A DNA stretch of 64,000 bases from Sabellastarte sp. h YS-2021 (lineage: Eukaryota > Annelida > Polychaeta > Sabellida > Sabellidae), in NCBI GenBank assembly GCA_964017235.1, contig OZ024929.1, positions 25,541,464 through 25,605,463 on the forward strand, read 5' to 3'. The notes under the pieces are model-generated. The model saw only the letters and a list, made by a program, of their open reading frames with translations, made no database searches and was not told where the DNA came from. The first letter of the stretch is position 1; every line of letters begins with the position of its first letter. Shown one piece after another: positions 31,181 to 44,632 of the stretch. The translations under genes and the position numbers were made by a program.

Positions 31181-34100
31181 CTTTCATGATGTTGAAAATT
31201 TATTTTGACATTTGACACATTTATACATAAATACATTGGTGGAGGAATCAAGTGTTACATCATATACTTCCATCATGACTACTGCTCTCATCATGTTGAC
31301 ATGTATGCCCAGTCATGATGCCGTGCAGTGTGGCGTGTAGATGGAAATTAAAGTGCAAAGCATAGTTTGCAAAAGTTCAAGTTTATATACAAGTACATGT
31401 TAGAGATCCCTTGCTCACCAAACAGCTGGACTCCAGAAGTTTTCTAAATGACTTAAACCACCTTACTTCTATTTTTCATGAAAATCGGGTTAATTGGTTG
31501 GGTTAGAGGGAAATTCCCCGAAGTTCAGCTTGTTACAATGCAAATTGTATCTCATCTGTTTCTTTGCAAAGACTTCTCTCCGGTGTAACACGAGATAATG
31601 GCTCCTCTAGATTTCTGACTGGGGAACCAGTATCTGGCAAGGGGAGTTCAAATATTCTGACTCCCCCTGCAGGATTCTGACTCCCCCTTCCCACTCTTCC
31701 CGCTTTTAATAGGGACTGTGTGTGGGCTGTTATTGCTATATTTGTAAGGAAAAGTTAAGATAGTTAATGTAGGGAAATATTTCAATCATTTAAATTGACT
31801 AGGTGGTGAGAAAAAAAAGGCTTAAGAAAAGAATAATCTTGTGAGGATCAAATGTACAACCTTACTTCTATTATTAAGTATTACTTTAGTGATAACACAG
31901 ATTCTTTTATTGCATTTAATGATATAGCTAAAGCCTTTAATAGTGTAAGTACAAAATTGTTATTTTAACAAGCTGCTTCATGATAACATTGACAAAAATG
32001 TATTTACAATAAAAGGGCTATGTCTAAAACGTCTTTAAATGATACTAAAAGTAAAATTGTCCACTGCAGAAGAAATTGTAGAAAATATATTAAAATTTGA
32101 AATTGTTCAGAAGGCCCGTACAATCTTCATCTAGCTACAGGTACCTGAGAGTAATAATTGCTAAGAATTTGAAGTAAACTGACTGTGTTCAAACTCTTTC
32201 TTCTTCAGAGGGATGAGCACTTACAAAAAACTATTTCTTGATTTAGGAATTTCAAGCAAATGACTTATGATAACCTTTTTCATGACTGTGTTTTGTGAAG
32301 TATGTGTCCCTGTAATAAATGATTCATTATAACAAATATATTTTATATTGTGTGTACTGAATAGTACGTGTCACATGTATACATGGTACTCTCAAGAATA
32401 AGCTATTTCTTTAAGTACTTGTTTTAATTAATGGAACAATAAAATTAAAAAATAATAAATCAACATAATTTACTTTTCTGAAAGTACGTCTTGCAATATT
32501 TATTTTGATCAGATTGGGTGTGAAGAATTAAGAATTCCCTTATTAATACTATTACCTATCACTTCAATAGTTAGGGAAATTAATTAATGAAACTAGTGGA
32601 AGCCATTCTGTTACAATTAATTTATATAACATGGCTTTTCTTTTAAATAAGCAAGCTAGTTGTCTTGTGAGTGTGCACACTGATTATTTAAATTTTAAAC
32701 AATTTAAATTGTTTATTTGTATATTATTCTTTTCCGTAAATAGGTTTTCAAAGAAAAATGTATCAGAAATACAGACCTGGACATCCACTTTCCTGACCCG
32801 TTTGAATGGGTATGTTTTAACAATGTGTTCACCTGAACAAACATGAAGGCACCTTTAGATAACTACAGGAAATCTTTTTTTTTGTATCAGAACATGGAAA
32901 AATGTCTTTCATTCTGGATCATATATCAAAAGATTTATAGGTTTAAAAATAAACAGGATCTCTCTTGTATCGATAAAGTGGTCCAGATAATTCTGAGAGC
33001 AGTTCACAAGTCACCTCGTAAATACTCACTAATTACTCACAAAACAAGATTATATTCATTTGCTATCTAATCTTACAAAACAAGATTTCAGACTTAAGAA
33101 AAAACCTCTTTACCTGACATAATGGCTATTACATTGCAGCAACTTGATAAACAAATTAACTACATCTTCTGTAGTGCCAGAAACAAACACGTAAGAAAAC
33201 AGTAAATTACTTTGCTCTTAGGATAAGGAACTAACTTGAAACTAATTGGTAGCAAAAACTCTCTCTATGTTTCCTTCTGCAGAGATATTTCAAGTTGCCA
33301 AACATAATTCAATACACAAAATATGAGACTTTTGATACCAATGTCATTTTTACCTCCCTTGACTTTACACTGGAAAATATCTGTTCACTCTTGTGTGTAA
33401 ACCTATAATTGTATTTTAAGAAGGTAGCTTTAATTATCTTATTTGTGTTTATTATTTCTATATCTTTTGCTATGTTTTTACATTTAATATTACTTACTGG
33501 ATCATATTCAGAGAAAAAAATTGTGGATTTTCTAGTAAAAAACCGACTGGACAAGGTTGCATTTCACACCACCACCTATGGTTTGTAATCTAGTCGACAA
33601 AGACCATGCTGAATAGGAACTGATTGTCTGAAAGTGAAAAAAAAAATATATATATATATATATCTAACAAAAAATGAGCAGGTTTCTGACCAGAGACTTA
33701 ACACCTTATAACCCTCAGTGTGTTCTGATTTCCATCATATACCTGGTGCACCTCCATGTACAGGGTAAGCTACATACTCGTCAGTTACATTAACCGCTGT
33801 TTTCCTACCCAACACCAACTTAAAGCTTGTTTTTATAAGAAATCTTATTATTTTATTGCATTAATTATGTCATAAATCCAGAATAAATATTGTTAAAATT
33901 AATTCAAAATTGAACTTGTGAGCAACCTTCAAAGACTGGTTGTTTCAGTCTTTTTTACTCTGGCTTCTCTGGTAGCGGTGTTTGTAAAACAGTTTAATAA
34001 ACACTAGATTTCAAGTTAGAAATGATGTTTTATTAACCACAACATGCTGTATTTGACCTAAACATTGGGGAATAAAACCAGTAAATATTCTTTTATTTCT

Positions 34101-34200
34101 TCTTCTGTGCTCCGTACTTGGATATATTGGCATTACAAATGTGTGAACAAGTTTTGTTCATAAACTGACTACATAGTCCAACCTTAAATAATTCAAAAGG
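31181..34200. other. No gene recognised
   Basis: Very AT-rich. A (TA)n microsatellite follows an A run at about 33,640-33,664. Near 31,655-31,700 'ctgactccccctgc' is repeated. No coding signal. Confidence 0.4.
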
Positions 34201-34204
34201 TCAA

Positions 34205-34355
34205 TGGTAACCCTAGTGGTTAGCAAGTTTGGCATCTAATCACAGGCAGTCACCTCTGTGTGGGTTTAACTCCCATAAGTAATAAAAAGCTGTGGGCCTG
34301 TCCCAATATGATCCTGGCTGTTGTATGGGACGTAAAACCCTAGTTTTGAACTTTG
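34205..34355 (+). mobile_element. tRNA-derived SINE
   Basis: 'cctagtggttagcaagtttg' (A-box region) and GTGGGTTTAACTCCC (B-box region) are followed by a tail with 'ctggctgttgtatgggacgt' then AAAACCC. The tail is shared with the copies at 26,486 and, in shorter form, 52,985 and 63,526. Confidence 0.65.
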
Positions 34356-37300
34356 AAATCAAATTCTGTTTTATTGTTGAACATACACATGTTGAATCTG
34401 TTCACACTTTATTCACATCTCTACAAAGCCGGGGAAATCCGTTTATCAAGCAATCAACAAACAGAATCAAAAGTTGGTTTCAGGGCAGGATATAACCACC
34501 CAGAAATATCTCATTCACATCTAAAACAGATGAGAATTGGTTTGGGATTATTTGGAAGTAAAAATGCTCGCATATATCCCAGAGTAGGCATTTGCTCACG
34601 ATATCATCTGTTCCGATTGACCAGATCAAAAGCAAAAAACATATCTGTTACACCGGAGAAATGTGACTGGGCCTTATATATGTCCAGTAACTAGGGAGCA
34701 ACAGTGCTTAATCTACAACTAGGTTACTGCTAACTGGCTAGGGTATCTGTAATAATTAGAAATAGCTCTCTAATTTTTAACGAGACCAGTTATTTGTATG
34801 TCAACTGTGACCGTGTATGTTTGAATAACAAACTCTAGATGTGTATCTTACTTCTGTCTCTGTTACTTAAACAGGGGTAAGACTCCAACTGCTTGTGTCA
34901 AGTACTATATCATGAATATTATAACTATGTAGACTAGACTGTCTTATATTAATGTTCCACATCTCCGAATGGTACTCCCTGACTACTCAGGAAGAGAAGT
35001 TTGTTCTGGACTAATTTTGTGGGATTTTGTACCCTCGGGAGGTGAGCGTTGATAGGGGAACATTCAACTGTTGTCTCATTTGCTCCTGAAAATTTAAAAC
35101 ACAAAATTATCAGGATCAGTCCCAGAAAGTGTCCATTCTGGTTAAACTTCACTTGGATCCCTGTGTCATTAGGGAAGTATGTACCTAATTTGCAGCCATT
35201 GATCTCTGTCATCTTAATGCATAGCTCAGTGTTTCATATAAATTCTTTTGTCTGCCATGGAGATATTTGTTCCCTGAATTAAATGCTGAACTATTCCCAA
35301 GTGTTCAATCTCTCTCTAATATCACAGGATTATATTGGGATCAGTCCTTTCTATTGCAGAACAATGGGGATTTGTGCAGAGACACATTCTTTATCTTTAT
35401 GAAACATTCTTAAATATCAAGAAGGGTGTCAGAAGTGGTTCATAAGCAGTGAGGGATTCCTTTCAAATTCACCCACCTTGCTTGCTCACAGAAAAAATTC
35501 CAGGAGGTTCCTGACAGATTCAACTCATTGGAACAGCTCTTTTAGCGTAATGTTATTGTATTCTATAATCTAAAGAATATATTATCTTGATCACTGGTAC
35601 CAGCTGTGTGACATGAAAAACTATGTGGAAAAAACTACAGTGGAAAAAAAACTCCAGCAGGAAACACTCTATGGGAGTTTGAAAATACCTAAGACCCCTT
35701 AGATTTGGATTTTTCTGTGTGGTAGTTACCTATATTATGTTATATCTGGTCATTCATATGATTACGTTATAACTGTGTTATCTGATATACATTACTTAGC
35801 AGTGCTTGTATATTTTTGAACGTATCATTCAGTGTTGTAAATTGTTTGCAATTTATTAAAATTAGTCCAACTGTGTACTTTCATCCAATGCATTATAAAA
35901 GTTTAAGTCTCGTTTGTTTTTATGCCCCTTGGGTTTTTTCTGGTAGGTTTTTCTACTTATTTTTATACAGTTTTCTTTCTATCAGGGTTTTTTTCTTTTA
36001 TCTGCTAATCGGTATGAAATGTCTAAGGCTAGGTACAAGATGTCACAGACTATCCATACCCTATGATAACCCCACACCCCATTTCAGAAAACCTGCCTCT
36101 GTAATCATATTTTGATTAAATATAATTTCCAGATATTTGTTTCTTTGTTCGAGAGACTATATATTCACTTCCCATCTGTGACCATGTAGGGGCAATAAAT
36201 TGTTTCATTGAGAAATATCTTGCAAAATACAACTGAGTTTGAGTTGGGCCGCTATGGGAGTGGCATAGATTCTATTTACAGTCATCATTCAGCAGCACTG
36301 AACCCATCTGACTTTTATGGCGCAATGCACATGTTATTTATAGAAAGTGGAAGAGAGGGGAGTTAATGGGCTTGGTGGGGGTAGTATTTTCACAGAAACT
36401 CTGAGAGGATGAGTAACAAGTCTGTTCTATAAATATCCGTGTTTGTTTACAAAGATTGCTTATTATCACAAAGCTTTATAGTCAAATTACAACCCTATTT
36501 GAAGGTGACAGTTAATGGTTGGTTGTTATAATAGTAACTTGACATAAACTGTGTCTTACAAGTACCAAACGTCCAAATCTCATTACTGGACATTTTAAAA
36601 GACGCAGATTAGCATTTGTTAATGATGATAAGCTACAATCAATGAATTCTTGAGTGGAACATGCTGTACGAGAACTAATATTTAAATTTTTGATAAATTT
36701 ACCAGAATTTATTGCAATTCAAGGCCAGTTTTTACTCAAGAGATAAATCCAATAGGAATTTGTTATGACTGTCTGAAATATTTAGCTAAAATAGTTCAAA
36801 TAAATGTTTTTTTTAAAAATAGTATATATATTTTGGATTGAAATGTACATTTTCCCTAAATTTTAAACTTTAGATGGCACATCCCCAGAATATCACTACA
36901 AAGAATGTTTATTTACATATGGCTGTATAGATTGTGGTCATAAACTTAGCTAATAATTGCAGCATTTGTCATATTGATGTTTTGTGCAAGGATATAAGGA
37001 ATTATAATAGCGAGGTGGGGCAATAACTCACTGATCAATGAACACTAACTCTGTGGGCTGGGTTAATCCGGGTACAATTTGGATATTTACATCTCTGTAA
37101 GACTACTGAGGATTGGAATAATGTAAGAGTTTAGACGATAAGTAACCATACTGATGTGATTCCAACTGATTTTATGTACCTTTTATTCCATTATTAAAAA
37201 GATAAATACTCAAGATTTTAATTATGTATTGACTATTTATAATTATTTATAACTATTTATCTGTCCAGTGACTTATAATTTAAACACACCAAAAATATTT

Positions 37301-37635
37301 TTAAAGATTTGTTTCATTTTTTTTATTTTCTCATTGTATAAAAGTATAGTATTGTAAAAATCCTTTTTAACTAAAGAAACTCATAATTATAAAATATTAT
37401 GCAGAAGGTGCTTTAAACATTTTCAACTTGTTGGGTTGGGTATACCATTTCAGCCGGCAGAGTCTGTCAATAATATGTGTCTCTCATTGGAATCTGTTAA
37501 TTTCTTCTTCTTGAAACATATACAAACTGTATGCATGGGTTGGTTTATCGCAACATAAAATATTAACAGGTTTGACAGTTTGTTACTCAAGTATCTACTT
37601 TGCTTGTGTCCAGTACTCATTTTAGTAGTCATTTG
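34356..37635. other. No gene recognised
   Basis: AT-rich DNA. The open frame at 34,353-34,694 (113 codons) overlaps another frame and has no motif. Nothing else supported. Confidence 0.4.
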
Positions 37636-37639
37636 GACT

Positions 37640-38220
37640 ACTTCAATTTACTTTCAGAAGTTTTCCAAGCCCACTCTGTGTGCAGGTTGTGATGCATTCA
37701 AAAGAGTGCTGACAGAAGTTCATCAAATACAATCAGATGTATGTCAAGATAGACGTCAAGACTCACTCCTAGTCCCAAGAAATTGTATTGGTTGCCTTTT
37801 AAATATAGTATTGAAAATTGACTCACTGGTCTGTAAGTTTCTTCAAGATAGTTACCATAAATATTTTAGTGTATATTTTTCTGCCTATGCCAATTTGTAC
37901 AATACTTTACAATACTATTATTGAAATGATGGTAAACCTCTTGTGGTTGCACAGTTTTGTTCCTCCATCCATAAATCATTCAAAGTATTTTGTTACACTT
38001 TTGCTATGGATACACCAAGAGTGTGGAATAGGTTTTCTGATGAGGTTTGTACTTCATTCTCTATTGCCTCATTCAAAAAGAAACTTAAGCATTGTCTCTT
38101 TCTCAATGCATATCCACCATAGATTCTTTACTAATCCTGGGTCTCCATTGCTCCTCACCTTTCTGATATAGTTTGCCTTTTTAGTGGAGATTAAGCACAA
38201 TAAAAGTTGGTTTGAATTAG
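37640..38220 (+). mobile_element. CR1/L2-like LINE 3' fragment
   Basis: Decayed coding pieces include a trace of the 'HWLP' region near 37,785-37,800, VYKFLQDS-like reading near 37,830-37,855 in another frame, and FAMDTPRVWNRFSDEV, ASFKKKLKHCLFLNAYPP at about 38,000-38,122. The 3' tag GTGGAGATTAAGCACAATAA is at 38,183-38,205. Several frameshifts separate the pieces. Confidence 0.75.
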
Positions 38221-39410
38221 ACTTAGAAAATATGCTTGCCTTTTGACTTGGTGCCATAAAGTCGGACACACTGCAAGAGACTTAATAAACTCACATATAC
38301 AGAGCACCTTCCCAATACTGGCGAGTTATGGGCCTGAAATAAATGTTGCCTGATATTGGACATTTTTACGACCATATATCCAGTTACATGACCGTGGCTA
38401 TATGGTCACATATGATAGTGTGTGGTAATATGACTCTGTATACGTCACTCTCAAGGGTTCAGGGAGTTCACCGTGATTTGTCATTGTGTGTCCTTTGATG
38501 TGACAAGTTATTACCATGATGAGATCTGCAGTAGTTACTCAGTGTTCACACAAACAATCACTCAAAAGGTCCCAAGTGTTGGCATTTCATTTGGTGTACA
38601 TATTGAGTTGATCACCACACTGCATTCTCTCACTAGAAATCCTTCCGGAACACTCTCAGAAACTGTAGTGTCTGAGGCCATGTACACCAACGCACAATTT
38701 TGCTTTACAATTTGATTTCTATATATTTTACAATATGCATACTTACATATATATGTAGAAGTTGATAGTATGTATACAATACATTTATTTACATAAATAT
38801 GTGAACAGTTGAAAAATAAATATATTAATATAACAATTGTGAAATGTAGGTCTTGTTAAATTCTCATAATTCTTTGTAGTTTCTGTGATGCTTAGATTTC
38901 ATTGAAAAGCATACTGGCCTGGTGATGGCTCTGTAGTTTAAGCGATGACAGAAGACAGTGCATACAAGTTAGATGTAGTTTCTACACCATACCACTGTCT
39001 TTCATACATTGGTGAAACATCCAATTCCTTGCACGTCCTAAGGTCCTAAAAGTTAAAAAATTTCCACCCCTGAACATCTAACCATGAGCATGTGCAGATG
39101 ATATTTTTCATACAGTAACTGAAGGCGTGGTCCACTGTGTACATAAGGTTGTGACTCGGCTGTGTTTTGGTATAATACGGCAACATAACATGAGTGGAGG
39201 TAAATGGAGATTGTCTCTTGGTGATACACGTTTGTACTACTGTCATTCTACTATTACACAGTTACACACCATGTCCAATCAGTGACCATGCACATCATAC
39301 TTTATAAATACACCAAACCTCGGATATGAGGCGGCTGTAATGTGGTGGAGGCATTAGTCAAGCCATCGCACTATACACCACTGCATATTGACAGACAACT
39401 TTGCCACTTA
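38221..39410. other. No gene recognised
   Basis: AT-rich DNA with unsupported short open frames. Confidence 0.4.
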
Positions 39411-39411
39411 G

Positions 39412-39480
39412 GTTTACGGTTTTAAACCCATGACACCAGAGGTGGGATGTGAGTGTTACCACCACAGCCCCAGGTCCGCC
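39412..39480 (-). mobile_element. tRNA-derived SINE head, inverted fragment
   Basis: On the minus strand 'ggctgtggtggtaacactca', then CATCCCACCTCTGG and GGGTTTAAAACC correspond to the A-box and B-box regions of the SINEs at 52,985 and 63,526. The tail is not present. Confidence 0.6.
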
Positions 39481-40591
39481 AATTGTTTACATAGAATTCT
39501 ACAACACCAAAAGAAATATCACTTTTTCATCAGGAGCAGTTTGGAAGCAGTTAGTTAATTAGGGCTGGTGGGACATAATCTGTAAAACTATTGTAGGGAC
39601 TCTTTCTTTAGCAAACCTCACAGTGGTTTAATTCAAAGCACATTTATACATTGAGGTGTATGTCCATTCACTGCACTTTGTTATTTATAATATTTGCAGT
39701 AGGTGTTACAAAGAGGGAACCACCACCAACACCCTCCCGAACACGAATAAACAAAGTTCTCCTGTAGTGATCCTAATATGTCTTGCAGTGATTCCTAACA
39801 ACTATTCATTTCTCTCACATATTGAATATTGAAGTGTTACACTTCTTGTGGAAGTCACACTTGATATTTTACGACCCTTTCAACAATTACAGTCAGGATA
39901 TGCTGAGTGCATTCCTTGTAATCCGGTAGTAAACCCATAATCCTGTGTGGGAGTGGTGCTTTGTTTCTATACAAACGTGGTGAGTGTATTAAATAATTAG
40001 GACAGAGGTACAGTTATCATGATTAACTACCACAATAACAGGAATAAATATAACACCTACATGTTTATATCTACGCATGTTTAGTAAACACTGTAATTTA
40101 ATAAAGATTATCAACAATCCGTGTTTTTCTGAGTTACCCTAAACTCGCCTCAAACTCTGATTCCCATATGTATTTCACCACACAACTCAGGCAATTCCTA
40201 TTGCATGGGAATTAGGGTCTGCATGCAATATGTCAAACAAATGATGGATTCTAAAATAGCAGATTGTTATACAACAAAAGCGGATCCAAAGAATCTCAAT
40301 TCTCGTTTGAATGACATTCTTAATCAGATGTGTTCATTAGACAAAATGAAGAAGTAAAAGAGGTGAATTCACTAAAATACTGCAACAGGTTTCAGCTGTC
40401 CAAGTGCTAAATCTCCAAACTAGAAGATGTAAGGCACACCATACAAAACATAACGTATAAATCATAAGTCATGAAATGTGATAAGGGTGGTGGCCAAGGA
40501 GACAATTGGTGTTCAGTAGTAGCGGACAACATGCCTGAACTGTGAATCACAAAGGAGTGACATATTTGAAACAGGCAGTGCCTGAGCACAT
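39481..40591. other. No gene recognised
   Basis: No open frame or repeat that I can support. Confidence 0.4.
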
Positions 40592-40640
40592 CCCAGTGAG
40601 CACTGCATATGTTTATAAACGTTTGTAAACATTGACAAAG
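40592..40640 (+). repeat. Left terminal inverted repeat of the 5.1-kb unit
   Basis: CCCAGTGAGCA, then CATATGTTTATAAACGTTTG. It pairs with 45,672-45,720 in roughly 33 of the first 38 positions. Confidence 0.8.
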
Positions 40641-40839
40641 TTTATCGATGAAATATCAACATTTTACAGTTTAAAAACATAAAGAAATGTTTTTGAAATC
40701 TTGTGATAAGAAAAAAACACATTGATTTCATATTTAAAATATATATCTTCTTTACACATAGTTTAGCTAAAAAATTAGTGAAAATATACAGATTTCTTAA
40801 AAACATTACAATTCAGAAATAGTTATATTAAACTTCTCA

Positions 40840-41077
40840 GCATCTCTGAGTTTAAAAGAATAAACACCTGTCTTTAATATTATTAGCCCATAGATACTGT
40901 CATGTAATTGCTTTTGTTTTTCTTGCTTTACTTAATTGGAAGAAGAAATCTGTCTTATGGATGGTTACAATTATACAATGTAATATTATGCAAAGAATAA
41001 TGAACATTCATTGAGCTATTTAAATGTACATGTATGTAAAATGATGTTGATTTACACCAACGAACATTAATCAACCT
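40840..41077 (+). repeat. Long direct repeat, left copy
   Basis: Runs from 'agcatctctgagtttaaaag' to 'cattaatcaacct'. About 80% identical by eye to 44,050-44,283 in the same orientation, with small gaps. Confidence 0.85.
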
Positions 41078-41170
41078 ATACAGATAAGTATTGCTTTTAT
41101 AGCGCCACTGCACATGTTCTTTCATTACATCCAGTTATAATATGCATCAGAAAACATACTACTCTTTAAA

Positions 41171-41576
41171 CAAAGAAAAGGAGGGGGTGGTGGATTTCTG
41201 AGTGCTGAGTGAATCTAAATGATATCCATAAAGAATCACACAAATTGGTTGATGCCAATTGGGGCTAGACTGTGTAATTTGAATATCCAACTCAACTCAG
41301 TTCTCCTTCGCCTGGCTGTGTTGGATGGGTCAAATTTTGGTGTACAACATTCCAGCACAGAGAATTGCATATTTCTGTGGGAGTGTCCATCATTTCTGAA
41401 ATGGCCATTTCAGAAATAATGGACACTCTGATGGACACTCTGAGAACTGAGTTGAGTTGGATATTCAAATTACACAGTCTAGCCCCAATTGGCATCAACC
41501 AATTTGTGTGATATCAATTTGTATGGATATCATTTGGATTCACTCAGCATTCAGTAATCCCCCCCTTTTTCTTTGT
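41171..41576. mobile_element. Foldback / MITE with ~135-bp inverted arms
   Basis: Arms at 41,171-41,305 and 41,441-41,576. The inner ~69 bp of each arm (ending in CAACTCAGTTCTC) are identical, while the outer half (CAAAGAAAAGGAGGGGG end) has several changes and an indel. The spacer holds a second dyad at 41,382-41,427 (AGTGTCCATCATTTCTGAAA... with one mismatch). The two open frames here, one on each strand, are mirror readings of the arms and not genes. Confidence 0.85.
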
Positions 41577-41579
41577 CTT

Positions 41580-42065
41580 ATATATTCGTATAAGAACACT
41601 AGAAATCACATTAATTAACACATAGAGTTGAATAACCTATATTTTTCAATTTTAAGAAAAATAAATTTTAGACTAACTAATATAACAAAAAATAATATTA
41701 TTAAATAACTAAAGGTTATTTACGTAAATAAAACAACATAGCCTCCCAGAAGCATGAAATATCCATGCAAAAATAATATTTTTATGAACATACTCATAAA
41801 AAGATTTTACAAAACTATTAATTTCTAACTAAAAATAATTAAGAAAAAATGTAAATTACACACGGCAACATTGACCGACAACCGGAATTGCCATACATAA
41901 TTATAAAACCATAACCTATTATAATTATAAAAATTATTTTATGAAAAAAAAACAAAATAAATTATTTAAAAATAATTATTATATTTATTATTTAAATATT
42001 ATATCATAATATTGACAGTAGAATACAGCTTACAATACACATGACATCATAAACTAAATGACGTC
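41580..42065. other. Extremely AT-rich stretch
   Basis: Nearly all A and T with TTTAAATA and AATTATT words. It could serve as promoter or replication-prone DNA, but nothing specific is visible. Confidence 0.4.
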
Positions 42066-42067
42066 GT

Positions 42068-43237
42068 ATGAATATGACACTTAGGAAAGCATATGACATC
42101 ATTAAAATTTCTAAGCAATACAGTAACCATACCAAACCATCTTATGATCAAAAGTGGTTTAATATGGAGTGTGAAAGATTCAAGTGCAATGACTGTAGTA
42201 ACACCTACAAAAACAAATCAAGCCTAAGGAGGCATATTAACTCTGTACATTTAAATCAAAGGTACATCTGTGGACACTGCCAGAAGGCTTATATGAGGAA
42301 CACTGACTTCCTCAAACACAGGATACACTGCCACCAGCCTGTAATCCTACAACAAGGCCCAGAAAATATTGATAGGGTTGCCCAAGGTAAAACCTCCACA
42401 CCCAAACCTGTTGCGAACACCCATCCCATAAGGAGAACCCCCAAGCCAGGTTCGATATCAATACCACTACCAGAGTATTAGAGGGATCTACTGATTGGGA
42501 ACAAATACTGAGAAACGACCTAGCACTCAGTGAAGATGATAGCCCTCAGTTAATTTCAAGGAGCACCATAACTGACAAAACACAATGTCCTGATGCAAAC
42601 AAAAATTGCAACACATCGCCACTAGGCATACTAGACATTAGGAACACTAGCCAAACATTCCTAACAACTCATCATACACCCCAGAACATCAAAGAGTTCT
42701 TGAAGATCAGCAAAAAAGCCGACTTCACAATTAGGTTGTATTCCACTGGTCGCCATGAAAACTAGGGAATCTCAAACTGATAGTTCACAATGCAAGGATT
42801 GCACTTATGAAGAACAACTCATACTCCAACGCCAATCCTACATAATTAAGGATGCTATCAGGAACACTGACCCTAACTACAGTAAACCATCTACATCAAG
42901 GGAGGACAGGCATAAAATGTCACTCCCCAACAAGTCGGCACATATGAAATGGATGGCCAAATTTAGGAGGGAAACTATCCCACAGAGCCCCACTGACTTC
43001 AAAAAAGCCAGGAAAACATCCATATTTACCAGACCAGAAATCAAAATCAGCAGCTCCTGAGCCCAAGTCCCCAATCCAAAGCTTAAAAAACCTTCAGCTT
43101 TAACTGTGGACAATGAGACATACGAGGCCATTTGCAGTCGTAAGGCCACAAGGCCAACATTAGTAACATCACCCAGAGTGATCAAACTACCACCACCCAA
43201 ACCAGAAGGATGGTCTTATAGGACCACCAAGTTTTAG
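42068..43237 (+). pseudogene. C2H2 zinc-finger protein gene, broken
   Basis: The first frame (137 codons) has two C2H2 fingers: residues 38-61 (FKCNDCSNTYKNKSSLRRHI, with HINSVH closing) and 66-89 (YICGHCQKAYMRNTDFLKHR, closing HCH). Both have C-x2-C and H-x3-5-H spacing and the usual hydrophobic residues. A second frame covers about 42,463-42,766 (STDWEQILRNDLALSEDD, then HHTPQNIKEFLKISKKADFT). The first frame is then used again from 42,755 to the stop at 43,235, with one TGA at 43,058, ending KPEGWSYRTTKF. So two frameshifts and a stop have broken a protein of about 385 residues. Role unknown; the fingers suggest DNA binding. It may be the element's own gene or a captured one. Confidence 0.7.
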
Positions 43238-43239
43238 AA

Positions 43240-44045
43240 TCATAAACTGTATTAATTTATAAACACCTGATAAAAAACAACCAATAAATGTTTTGAAATT
43301 ATTTTATTTATTACTAAAAACAATTAAACAACCATTTATTCACAGGAGTAGATAGTTGATATACCTTTATATTTTGTAAAATATTACAATGGCTCAATAA
43401 AACCTACTACATAAATATTCATTATAATGTGAAATAAAATGAATCTAACTAGATCTTATGTCTTTCAATAAAGATTTAAAAACACCATGGGTTTAAATAC
43501 TCTATATAAGCATATAAACAAAAATTATAATGAATCATTTGGCTGTCTAATCGAAATTAGTAGAACCTCTAAAAAGCCTAAACAAAGGCAAGGAAATGAG
43601 CAACCCATACTCACTACTGCATAAAAGTATTTGATTGCACAAGAAATAGCCACCTAAAGTATTACTAATAGGTTATTCGCCTATTAATAATACTAATCAA
43701 AATATGCTATTGTTACAGTTTTTACCCAGAATGATAAAAATTAGTATCAACCCAGTCCCAGGTACAGTTACAGGACAAGAAAATCTGTACCAGTTCTACC
43801 ACTACAACCAAAAAGTACTTCAGGGACTCCACATTTGGATCATTGCCTCTGATGAGACTTTTCAGAATAATTTCAATAAAAGTCGAAATATAATTACATA
43901 AGTGTATATTGTATCAGGCACACACTTTATTAACCTTATCTGACCACCTGCAGGAAGTTATTATTTTGGTACTCTTTAAACAAGACCCTTAAAACCATGG
44001 AAGAAACAAATAAAGTACAATAACAGTGTGTTAATTAATTGCCTG
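43240..44045. other. AT-rich downstream of the zinc-finger gene
   Basis: Contains AATAAA-type words near 43,285 and 43,396. The open frame at 43,704-43,901 has no motif. 'ttactaataggttattcgcc' is followed by TATTAATAATACTAATC, a weak dyad. Confidence 0.4.
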
Positions 44046-44049
44046 CAAG

Positions 44050-44283
44050 CATCTCTGAGCTTAAAAGAATAGAGACATTCCTTTAATATTGGCCCATAGA
44101 TATTGCCATGTAATTGCACTTGTGTTTCTTGTTTTACTTAATTGAAAGAAAAAGATTGTAATGTCTTATGGCCTGTCAAAATCATATAAAATTATGCAAG
44201 CAATACTAAACATTCATTGAGCAATTTAAATGTGCATGTACATAAAATGATGAAGATTTACAGCAACAAGCATTAATCAACCT
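44050..44283 (+). repeat. Long direct repeat, right copy
   Basis: Partner of 40,840-41,077, spaced 3.2 kb from it and bracketing the zinc-finger gene. Confidence 0.85.
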
Positions 44284-44489
44284 TTATGATCACAATCAAA
44301 GTATACAGCTATGAATTTAAAAAATGTGATTGATTGTGACAATTCAAGATGCACAACTATATTATTCAAAATGTGTAAAATTTTAACTGCATGGGTACAT
44401 TCATACAAATTTTAATTTATCAACATACAAAAAGGTTTATATTATAAACCTCAATAAACATTGTATTTTAACCAGTAACATTTATAAAT

Positions 44490-44632
44490 ATTGATATATG
44501 TTTGTGAAAGAAATGTTGATAAACGTATTGAATCTAAATGTTTATGCCTGTTTTCATTTTTAAACCAAATATCAACCTTTGAATAGGTATGTTCATAAAC
44601 ATTTATAAACATATGAAATGTTGACTTAGAAA
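44490..44632 (+). repeat. Internal copy of the right end of the 5.1-kb unit
   Basis: 'cattttcatttttaaacc'-like sequence, then ATCAACCTTT and CATAAACATTTATAAACATA follow in the same order as at 45,585-45,710. It stops at GAAATGTTGACTTAG, where the true end reads GAAATGCTCACTGGG. It may be an older end left by a duplication or by a previous insertion. Confidence 0.65.

Noticed and set aside
34353-34694. 113-codon frame next to a SINE
   Set aside because: No recognisable domain and an overlapping alternative frame; not enough to call a gene.
41219-41498. Two overlapping frames on opposite strands sharing MPIGARLCNLNIQLNSVL
   Set aside because: They are the two arms of the foldback read in mirror orientation.
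42877-43200. 107-codon minus-strand frame
   Set aside because: It is the shadow of the zinc-finger gene on the other strand.
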